Shown here in pieces: positions 1 through 7,722 of a stretch of 64,000 nt of DNA (positions are counted from its first letter, which is position 1; each line of letters opens with the position of its first letter). The notes below the pieces were generated by a model. The model worked only from the letters and a program-made list of their open reading frames with translations, was not told the DNA's origin and ran no database searches. The stretch lies in the NCBI RefSeq assembly GCF_005239225.2, contig NC_133299.1, positions 14,309,154-14,373,153 on the forward strand, in the 5' to 3' direction. The DNA is from Populus alba (Eukaryota > Streptophyta > Magnoliopsida > Malpighiales > Salicaceae). The translations under genes were made by a program, and so were the position numbers.

Positions 1-859
1 ACACACAATTTCTTGAATAGATTTTAACTGACCACTCTTTTTTTAATTCTAGTGCCTCAACTTTTTTAGCTAAAGATGTAAATTTTGGCTTGGAGGTCAT
101 GATCTTCCCTAAGGTTGTACATGCCTCCATTAGATGTATGAGGTTGAGTTTTACCTGGTGCCTCACACGTGCCTGTGGTGTCCCAATTTTGAGCATTTTC
201 AGCTAAACAAGTCTAGGTACTCCATTGCTTCATCAGGGTCTTTATCTTCAAAAGTTCCATTGCACATCAATTCCACCATTTGCCTATCTTTAGGTGTTAA
301 CCCTTCATAAAATTGTGAAAACCAATCTCCATCTTTCAAAAACCATGATGAGGACAGGTGTTAAGCAAGTCTTTATATCTATCCCAACACTTGTAAAATG
401 TTTCTCCTGGTTTTTGAGTGAAAAGTGGTGATTTGTCTTTTGAAAGAGTTTGTTCTATGAGAAGGGAAAAACTTCTTTAAAAACTGTTGTTGCATTTCAT
501 CCCAAGCACGAATGGATCCTGACCTAATATTTTGTAGCCATGTTTTAGCTTTATCTTTTAATGAAAAAGGAAAAAGCTTTAATCTGATGGTGTTTATGCT
601 ACAATTTAAAGTCATTATAGGTGTTACAAACTTCTTCAAATTCTCTTAAATGCAAGTATGGATTTTCTAATTCTAAGCCATGAAAAGTGGGTAAAAGTTG
701 AATAATACCTGGCTTAAAATTAAAATGAGACGCATCAGGAGGAAAAACAATACATGATGGTGCACTTGTTCTTATTGGATTCATGTGATCTCTAAGTGTT
801 CCCGCACGATTATTCTCATTATTCTCATTATGAATTGACTGGTTATCTTCTTCGGCCAT
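1..859 (-). pseudogene. Athila-type gag, 5' part of a second tandem element copy
   Basis: The minus strand encodes the N-terminal part of a Ty3/gypsy Gag (capsid) of the Athila lineage. The probable start is at 859 (MAEEDNQS), and the frame includes the typical stretches LKLFPFSLKDKAKTWL and AWDEMQQQFLKKFFPSHRTN. It is nearly identical to the gag at 18600-19175 and runs off the left window edge. Single-base differences break the frame: an extra base near 600-610 and extra bases near 410-425 in homopolymers. It is therefore not translatable as one protein. It follows the PBS and LTR to its right, so it belongs to an element that shares the LTR 1061-3044 with the Athila copy described below. 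Confidence 0.85.
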
Positions 860-1037
860 GTTTTCTAAAGAAAATGAGGCTTTCCTAGAAAGTCTACCAC
901 TTAATGTACGTGTCCAAACTCTCATGCAAGTGCAAAAGAAAAAAGAAAAAGAAAAAGAACAAAAAATTAGAAAAACAAATAAAAGTAAAAACAAAAAGAA
1001 ACTAAAAGAAATATATAATTTATACAATACTTACCGT

Positions 1038-1054
1038 CCCCGGCAACGGCGCCA
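1038..1054 (-). other. Primer binding site, tRNA-Asp type, of the left Athila copy
   Basis: The plus strand reads CCCCGGCAACGGCGCCA, which is the 3' end of plant tRNA-Asp with CCA. On the element strand it is therefore a 17-nt PBS. It lies six bases from the LTR end (1061), as expected for a 5' LTR. The Athila group is known for a tRNA-Asp primer. Confidence 0.85.
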
Positions 1055-1060
1055 AAAACT

Positions 1061-3044
1061 TGACACGACCAAAAGATTGATGTCTTCTCCCAAGTGCAGG
1101 AATGTCGAAGTAATAAATAACCCGGCAAGACCGGGGTCGAACCACAGGGAGGTTAATTGTATAAATTATAAATAACAACACGATAACAACAACAATAATA
1201 ACAACAATAGTAATAGTAATATTAAGAGTAATAATAATAATACTCAGTACGTGGCGTTGTTATACCTGAGAATGATCTAAAAGATCGGGTCACAGGTTTC
1301 CAGCCTATACACTGAATTTATGAAAATATAAAAGAGATATATTATATAATATAAACAGATTTCCGATGCGAATGAACAAGGCAAGACCAACAATGTCAGG
1401 ATCCTTGATCAAACACAGAGCATACTTAACGTACATATAATATAACAAGAATGTAAATGATAATAATAGTAGTAGTAATAATAAAGAGAGCTTTGAGAGG
1501 TGAGGTTGATGTAAGGATTAAACAATGATAAAACAGATGTCAAGGTTAGAGAATTCACTAATGGTATTTCAAATAAATATAATATAAACTCTTTTTATTA
1601 CTCAACTGGAAACCACACACAAAGGAGGTTCCAATCGGATGATTTATCGTTATTAGCTCATTATAAATTATTAACATGATTATATTAATTATCTTATCTA
1701 AGTAACACCATACTTACAAATATCATCAGGTATTCATGTTGCTAGCTTATGTTAACAGCAAATCAAGTTCCTAACATAATAATGATGTCGGCCGAAAACT
1801 ATGAAGGATCAAGCATTTGATGTACCAAGTGTTATACAACACAAATCTAGATTAACCATTAAGCAAGGTATTAAGAATTAGCAAGATAAAAAGATAAAAC
1901 ATGTTAATAATAATTTTTCTTGGATATAAACATTAAAGTCCATGTTGAGTTTATATTATATCTATTCTAACACCACTAGTGAAACCTTTTCACCTTGACA
2001 TAATTAACTTAGCTAAACATAATGAAGAAGAAAAACATAAATAAACAATATAAGAACATAAACATGATATAAGTTAATTAAGTATAGGAAAGGAAATGAA
2101 AAAGCATAAGCAAGATATTAATATAGCATGAAAGAAAACTTGAACATTACAAAGAGAGAAAGCAAGAAGATGATTGTGATATGAAAAATAACACATGTAA
2201 ATACATGGCAAATGCCTCCTTTTATAGGCTAAAAATTAGAACTATTGATTGGTGGCCATCCATTGATTTTGTGGTTGGTTCTTGACATTGTTGGCTGCTG
2301 GTTCTTGATATTGTTGGCTGCTGGTTCTTGATATTGTTGGCTGATTTGGCTGCTGGTTCTTGATATTGTTGGCTGGTTTGGTTGCTGGTTTTTGATATTG
2401 TTGGCTGGTTTGGCTGCTGGTTTTTGATATTGTTGGCTGCTGTTTTTGATATTGTTGGCTGGTCAAAACGTCATTGCTAACATCACAATTAGAGCCTTTT
2501 GTTCCATCAAAGCTGTGGGCAATTGTCTTAGCTTTCCAACAAAAAAAACCAGAGCTCATTTGGGCTTCTAGAACTCAAGATATAAACCGAACAGTGTCCG
2601 AGCTGCAGGACAGGTTCCGACTTCTCCGTTGTTCCTAAGATTTGAACTTGAAAACGGCAGATTTGAGTCTTGGACTCTTCATGAAAGTTGTAGGTCTATG
2701 TCTTAGCTTTTTGATTCAAATAAATTTGACCTAAATCTGAGTTCTACAACTCCAGTTATGATCCAATAACTGAATGGTGTTCGAGTTTGGAATTGAACCA
2801 GCATCTCTTCTCTTAGCCTAATCCTCTTTTTGTCTCTTCACTTTCAATAGTTAATCACATCAATAAATCCTTTGAATTGTGAGATGTACCTGCATTCAAA
2901 ATAAGCATTTACCATAAATTAAAGATATATTATATTATCAGACTTGTTATTATAAAACATGTTGTAGTTAGGGAATTTAATGATACTTTAGTGCAATACG
3001 ATGATATAAAACCTTAATGAGAATGCACTTTTAAGTACTAATCA
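1061..3044 (-). repeat. Athila LTR shared by two tandem copies
   Basis: This is a 1984-bp LTR with TGATTAG at its start and GTGTCA at its end on the minus strand. It is highly similar to the LTR at 19384-21266. It acts as the 3' LTR of the Athila to its right, because a polypurine tract adjoins 3045. It also acts as the 5' LTR of the copy to its left, because a PBS is at 1038-1054. The U5 side carries the conserved GC-rich hairpin CCCGGCAAGACCGGG at about 1122-1136. It is about 100 bp longer than the other LTR, mainly through extra units of a minisatellite at 2265-2465. Confidence 0.88.
2265..2465 (-). repeat. LTR minisatellite, TTGATATTGTTGGCTG units
   Basis: Units of roughly 23-33 bp, each containing TGATATTGTTGGCTG, are repeated about eight times in the U3 part of this LTR. 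The matching stretch of the other LTR (about 20578-20675) has only about three to four. On the plus strand it alternates between GGTTCTTGATATTG and GGTTTTTGATATTG. Confidence 0.8.
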
Positions 3045-3056
3045 CACCCCCCAACC
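3045..3056 (-). other. Athila 3' polypurine tract
   Basis: On the element strand GGTTGGGGGGTG lies immediately before the LTR start (TGATTAG). This is the position and composition expected of the plus-strand primer (PPT). Confidence 0.75.
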
Positions 3057-4311
3057 AGCTTATTACTAGTCCCTAGTAATCAAAGCGTTAAAATAGAAAA
3101 ACAATTTGCAAGTTCCACAAAGCAAGGCATTCATCATTCAACTTCCATTAATCTATCCAGATAAACAAACTCTTATTAAATTTATATATCTGCTTCATAC
3201 TTCTTAAACAAAATATTAATAAACCTTCTTTTATGTGCTCAATGTATGAAAACATAAATTATGGGGCTTTTATTGGAAGAAAACAATATTATGTTCTAAT
3301 GTTTTTCTAAGGTTAACTTCCTTGGGTTGAGATTATTATCTTTTTTTTTTCTTTTCTTTTTTTTGTATATATACATATAACTTAAAACACAATGCATCAT
3401 TAACCCATATAGCGAGCTTTAAGCTAATGACTCCCAGACCAGTTGGTCTTAGGGCATCAGGTGTTGAGACACCCCTACGAGCTTAGTAACTCGGGTTGTA
3501 GATACTGATATGTAGATAGTGCAATGTTTGATTCCCTTAAGCTTTCTCCTCAACCCATATAACAAGCACTGGACCAATAGCTCCCAAGTCAGTTGACTTT
3601 AGGGTACTAGGTGTTAAAACACCCATTCGGGCTTAATTGCTTAAATCAAGGAGGCTACGAAACCAAACTTATCTACTTTTTTTTTTTATTCATATTGTTT
3701 TTTTTTGTTTTCTTTTTTTTTATATATACTATCTCTTTCCCTTAGTTGTTACCTTTAACAAAAGAACATGAATAATGTAATAATCCAATATGCAACCCAC
3801 AATCATATGTTAAAGTGTGTGTGTGAAAATGAAGGTTTAAGAATACTTATTAAATGAGTATATAAGCAGAATTAAGTGATAACAATGTGAGAGTTTGTAA
3901 ACCTGAATATTTCAAGAAGTATTATGATAGACCTTGGTAATGATACTTACTAAGATGCGTCTCTAGAGTCAATAAAATTTCCTCCTTACTCTACCATCCT
4001 AATAAAGATACTTACTAAGATGTGTCTTAAGAGGTAATAAAACTGACTCTATACTCTGCTATCCTAATAACAATGTTGTCAAATGGTTTTAATAATAGAA
4101 AACACAGTTAGTTAATAATTTTTTTTTTAATAAATCATCTACCCTCTCCCCCCAACCAAAACGAGACATTGTCCTCAATGTGCTAAGGCAGAAAGAAAGA
4201 GTATAGAAGACATTACCTGAAACAGCAAACACTGACAAACCTGAAACACACTTAAATAAATATAAGAAAATAACAAAAAACATAATAATAAAAACAAAAG
4301 ACACAAAGTTT
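3057..4311 (-). other. Athila 3' noncoding region with internal PPT-like tract
   Basis: No convincing ORF lies between the LOG-like sequence and the PPT. The region holds two diverged copies of a roughly 100-bp block (3400-3520 and 3550-3660) with matching hairpins. At 4141-4157 a second G-rich tract on the element strand (GGTTGGGGGGAGAGGG) is preceded by the near-palindrome ACATTGTCCTCAATGT (4166-4181). Similar 'GAGGACAATG ... TTGGGGGG' blocks are familiar from 3' ends of Athila/Tat elements. The small frame at 4089-4304 is hydrophobic, and I do not consider it a gene. Confidence 0.6.
3436..3623 (-). other. Two pairs of matching hairpins in Athila 3' region
   Basis: The first block has AGACCAGTTGGTCT (3436-3449) and then GGTGTTGAGACACC (3460-3473). 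The second block has AAGTCAGTTGACTT (3586-3599) and then GGTGTTAAAACACC (3610-3623). All four are perfect or near-perfect stems, and the spacing is the same in both blocks. In the first pair the stems differ while both remain fully paired, which is compensatory change. Confidence 0.7.
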
Positions 4312-4968
4312 TTACAAACTAAGGCTCAAATCCAATTTAAGCTTTTTACGGCTTTCCGTAGTTGACCAATTTAGGCGACTCATGGAGGGATCAATTACAG
4401 GGATGAAAGATTGTAGTTGGTCAATCAATTGTTCAGCAGTAGCAGCAGAGATTATGATTTGTCGTGCCGAAGATGTTAGAAATTCCTGTTCCACAGCTTG
4501 ATCAAGGAAAGACAGTAACTTATCATAAAAAACCATTGACATTTAACAAAACCTATGGGTTTTATGGTGAATGTGCAGTTGGGCCCAAGAGGAAATATGA
4601 AAGATCTCTTCCAATGTGCCCAAACCACCTGGTAAGGCAATGAAGGCGTCAGCATGGTTAAACATTGTATTCATCCGATCAGACATTGTGGGGACTCATA
4701 CTTCCTCTCCAATTGTTTTTCCAATGAGGTCGCCTTGTGCGAAAGCTTTGGGGACAACCCCCAAAACTTGACTGCCTCCCATTAATGCAGCCATTGACAC
4801 ACCTCCCATTAACCCAAGGCTACCTCCCCCATAAACTAAATGAATCTTTCGCTCAGCTAGTACCCGACCAAGATGATTTGCTGAGTCTAAAAACTCTTTT
4901 TCTTTCCCAAGACTGGATCCACCAAAAACACAAATATTTTTGATGTGATGACTTGAGGAACCTGTCAT
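4312..4968 (-). pseudogene. Intronless LOG-like pseudogene captured inside Athila
   Basis: The minus strand encodes, in order and without introns, a whole LONELY GUY-family protein (cytokinin riboside 5'-monophosphate phosphoribohydrolase, which releases active cytokinin bases). The N-terminal part (4968-4699) has NICVFGGSS and LVYGGGSLGLMG. A stop (TGA, 4696-4698) follows residue 90. Reading on through it gives the family motif PGGLGTLEE and SWAQLHIH. After single-base frameshifts in A and T runs near 4520-4575, the C-terminal part follows (VFYDKLLSFLDQAVEQEFL ..., ending near 4312). Plant LOG genes are multi-exon, so this looks like a processed cDNA. It lies between Athila ORF3 and the PPT on the same strand, which is the slot of the env-like gene. 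The usual Cys of the CGSS motif is Gly here. Not functional as read. Confidence 0.85.
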
Positions 4969-5168
4969 TTCTACAAACTTCTATGTTTGATGAATGTATG
5001 GGTTGAGTAGAAATGAAGGGAAGGAAAAGAAGTTATAGATGAGAATTTTAAAATGCAATCATACCACCTATATCTAGGCCAGCTGTAATCTCACTCACTC
5101 TCTCTCTTCTTTTTTTTTTTTTGAAAATAAAAATAAAAATAAAATGTGTATGTACAGGCAGTTGTGAT
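4969..5168 (-). other. Athila internal spacer up to the nested insertion
   Basis: This AT-rich sequence with a TC-rich run (5090-5125) lies directly upstream of the LOG-like start. It ends with GTGAT (5164-5168), the left copy of the 5-bp target-site duplication of the LTR element inserted at 5169. The sequence continues at 13090. Confidence 0.7.
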
Positions 5169-5526
5169 TGTTGTAACCTATTTTTGGGTCCCCATAAAAA
5201 ATAATAAATACAAAAAAAAAAAAAAATTAATTTAAAAAAAAAAGAAAAAAAGAAAGCTCAAAACAGTGCCGTTTTGAACGGCACTGTTCCCCTTTCTTCC
5301 CCGCCGAACACACAGCAGCAAAGAAGGAAAAAGAATGCATATTTAATGACGCTGGTCCCTCAAACCCACTGACCGTCAGTCCCTCTAGCCCACCGACCGA
5401 AGACATTGGCCGACCACCTACCGCACCGCCGAAACTAAGGTAGGCACGCCTGGACAGCCGCGCCCGACCAGCCGCCGCATGACCCGTTCCTTGGCTCCAC
5501 AATGAAAAAAACATGCTCACGGGCTC

Positions 5527-5534
5527 TATAAATA
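5527..5534 (+). promoter_or_regulatory. TATA box of the 5' LTR
   Basis: TATAAATA within CTCTATAAATAGAGG lies about 360 bp inside the LTR. It is conserved at 11699-11706 in the 3' LTR, at 58761-58768 in the solo LTR and at 33735-33742 (reverse) in the gag-only element. It probably starts the genomic RNA. Confidence 0.7.
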
Positions 5535-5821
5535 GAGGAGAGGAGACCCGAGAGAAGGGGAGGAGAAGAGAAGGGAGAGCAAAGAAAGAAGAGGAGAAGA
5601 GAAGGGAGAGACAGAGAGAAGAAAGTAGAAGAGAAGGGAGAGAGAGCGAAGAAGAAGAAGAAGCAGAGAAGAGAGTAAAACAGAGGAGAGAGAGAGAGGA
5701 AAACAGCACCGCCGGCCACCGCGAACAGCCAGTTCCGCCGCCGTCACCCCTGCCACATCAGTTGCTGCCAACATCACCACCGATCCAGGTAGCCTTGCCC
5801 GTCGTTTTTTTTTTGGTTGAG

Positions 5822-5998
5822 CTTCATCTGCATTTACGTTCTGCAGCAGATGAAGATTAATTAGCGAGTTACTGTGCTGTGCACAGTAACTCGCTAATTA
5901 ATTCACGGTTACTGTGCATGTGCACAGTAACCTGCAGATTAATTCTCTGGTTACTGTGCACACAGTAACCCCGGTTACTATGTGCACAGTAGCTAACC
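5822..5998 (+). other. Cluster of five successive hairpins in the LTR
   Basis: Five inverted repeats follow each other with almost no spacing. They are: CTTCATCTGC/GCAGATGAAG (5822-5855); a perfect 22-bp arm pair with a 3-nt loop (5856-5877 and 5881-5902); GGTTACTGTGCA/TGCACAGTAACC (5907-5932); GGTTACTGTG/CACAGTAACC (5949-5970); and an imperfect one at 5973-5998. The core GTTACTGTG...CACAGTAAC recurs in four of them. The same cluster is present in the 3' LTR at about 12000-12176. Confidence 0.85.
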
Positions 5999-6432
5999 CA
6001 TTCTTTGGGCCAGGTTCGGCCCAGCCCATATATTTGGGCCTGATTCGGCCCATTTCAAAAAAAAAATATTTTTTTTTCAGCATTTTATTTTTCCATGTAA
6101 TTTTTATGTCATTTTGATTAATATTTGGTGTTTTTTTTTTTTATGTTGTTAAAAATACAAAAATCTGATTTTTAAATACCCGGTTTTCGTAAAAAAAAAA
6201 AAAAACTTCCAAAAATACAAAAAAATTGAAAAAAAAGAGAAAACAAAATGTTTTTGTGCATACGGTCAAGTGTCTCAAAGCTAAAAAATTCATATTGTAT
6301 TTTTCATACACCAAAAAAAAATATTTTAGCATGCATTTTGGCTTTTAATAACCAGTTTATTAAAGTCAAGAGAATATTGGCCAATATTTTCAAAAACAAC
6401 AAAAAATTTTACTTTGTTTGTCTCTTAGTATC

Positions 6433-6604
6433 CGGGGTATGACTTTACACGTAATGCATATTCCGGATATTTAATGCTTTTTTTTTTTTGGCAATAGAAC
6501 CTGGGGTATGACATTACACGTAATGCGTATTCCAGATATTTAATTCTTTTTGTTTGAACAATAGAACCCGGGGTATGACATTACATGTAATGCATATTTT
6601 GGAC
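6433..6604 (+). repeat. Threefold U5 repeat with ATTACACGTAATGC
   Basis: GGGGTATGACWTTACACGTAATGC-type units occur three times about 60-70 bp apart, separated by AATAGAACC and T-rich spacers. Each contains the small palindrome ATTACACGTAAT or a variant. The copies at about 12615-12788 in the 3' LTR match. Confidence 0.8.
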
Positions 6605-6764
6605 AATAGGAAACCACAACATGACTTAGATTTTATTAGACAAAACAATGCAGCCTACCTTAGGTAGGGCGTAGTTGGGGTGCTAACACCTTCCCTTTAC
6701 GCAACCAGTCTCCGTACCTGATCTCTAAAGACCAGTAAGGGTTCCTAGTAACCAGAATACTAGG

Positions 6765-6774
6765 TGGCGACTCC
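6765..6774 (+). other. PBS-like decamer inside the LTR
   Basis: TGGCGACTCC here repeats the first ten bases of the true PBS at 6909. It lies about 130 bp before the LTR end. It is also present at 12949-12958, at 60509-60518, and as its complement at 32022-32031. Confidence 0.65.
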
Positions 6775-6908
6775 CTGTCCATTTTTTACCTTAGAGACAA
6801 AGAACTCCTTGTCTCACCATATTTTCCATGCCAAATAGACAACATACCACACCCTCATGAAGGGTTGGGGGTGGACGATCGCCGCGCCGCCGCACACGTG
6901 CGACAGAA

Positions 6909-6926
6909 TGGCGACTCCACTGGGGA
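6909..6926 (+). other. Primer binding site of the non-autonomous element
   Basis: TGGCGACTCCACTGGGGA begins three bases after the LTR end. The gag-only element at 31911-31926 has a matching, slightly diverged site. I associate this PBS type with Ogre/Tat elements (tRNA-Arg is my recollection), but I cannot confirm the tRNA from the sequence alone. Confidence 0.7.
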
Positions 6927-7638
6927 CTTTGTGGACTAAGCTTTGTTTTTGTCTGATGATTGTGTTTTATTGTTGTGGTTTGCTTGTTTATTTTTAAATA
7001 TGCATTTTCTATATATTTGTTCATATTTAGTTGCGCGTTTTAATTTCTGTACATATTTATCTCATGCATCACATAGTTACTTTTTTTAAAGCACACACAA
7101 GCTTCAGGTTAGGAGGGGGACTAGCAGCTTACCTTACGACTTTTAGTCAAGGTTTAAGTTTGTGTAAACCCCAACTCTTCGTTGAGTGCTTAGACTGGTA
7201 ATGGTTGGTACACGTACCATCTCATTGCCTACAAGCCCCCATATTGCCTCCACGAGGGCGATCACTGGGACAACGAGAGTCCCTGTTTTAGAGACCAAAT
7301 AGTAAACCTACCTTTTGTCTCACTTAAAAAGATTAGAACCAGCCTTTAGGATGTATGCTCCGTATACATTGTTTTGCATCCGAGCAAGCCCGTCTTGAAG
7401 CATCTTGAACTCTAGACTTTTGGGTGACACAATGACCGTCGCTCAGAAAATTTTCATTGTAGAGTTTGTGCAAGAATCAAGATTCTTGTTTCATCATACA
7501 AGAGTTGCGACCATATGTCACCCCTCGAAGGGCGAGTTTTTCATATAGATTACATGTTCATACATTTAACATGCATACATGTCAGATTGAAATATAGGTC
7601 CCCAAAAAATCTACAACACCCGATTTCGAGCAAGAAAC
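6927..7638 (+). other. Leader of the non-autonomous element
   Basis: There is no ORF. The sequence around 7110-7310 (GGGGGACTAGCAGCTTACC, then GGTTTAAGTTTGTGTAAACC) matches the leader of the gag-only element on the opposite strand (31500-31720). This shows common ancestry of the two elements. Confidence 0.65.
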
Positions 7639-7722
7639 ATGGAAGATGAAGAGCGTGCTCAACGTGATGCCTATTTGCACGAAGAGTTGGAGTCTCTGAA
7701 CAAAAGCTTGACTCACCTCTAG
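7639..7722 (+). pseudogene. 27-codon remnant of a Tat-type gag start
   Basis: ATG at 7639 opens MEDEERAQRDAYLHEELESL and stops at TAG 7720-7722. The opening matches the gag of the gag-only element (MENEERAHLESHYQTELESV) at the same distance from the leader. All of the capsid domain, protease and pol is missing after it. This is the only protein-coding trace in the element. Confidence 0.75.

Larger units (their letters stand above)
5169..6905 (+). repeat. 5' LTR of the non-autonomous element
   Basis: This 1737-bp LTR starts TGTTGTAACC and ends GTGCGACA. In order it contains: a 12-bp inverted repeat AACAGTGCCGTT/AACGGCACTGTT (about 5260-5290), a TATA box, a GA-rich stretch (5535-5705), five hairpins (5822-5998), four GGCCCA/TGGGCC sites (6005-6055), a threefold U5 repeat (6433-6604), and a conserved terminal block with CCTACCTTAGGTAGG. 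The GA-rich stretch produces long Leu/Ser and Arg/Glu frames on both strands that are not genes. Confidence 0.9.

Noticed and set aside
1038..1054. tRNA gene fragment (tRNA-Asp 3' end)
   Set aside because: Only 17 nt match, and they lie next to an LTR end on the opposite strand; it is a primer binding site.
4089..4304. Hydrophobic small ORF as an env-like transmembrane protein
   Set aside because: It is only 71 codons in T-rich sequence with no conserved motif; support is too weak.
5227..5860. Overlapping long frames rich in Ser/Leu or Arg/Glu
   Set aside because: They come from the GA-rich run after the LTR TATA box, recur at 11511-11934, and have no domain.
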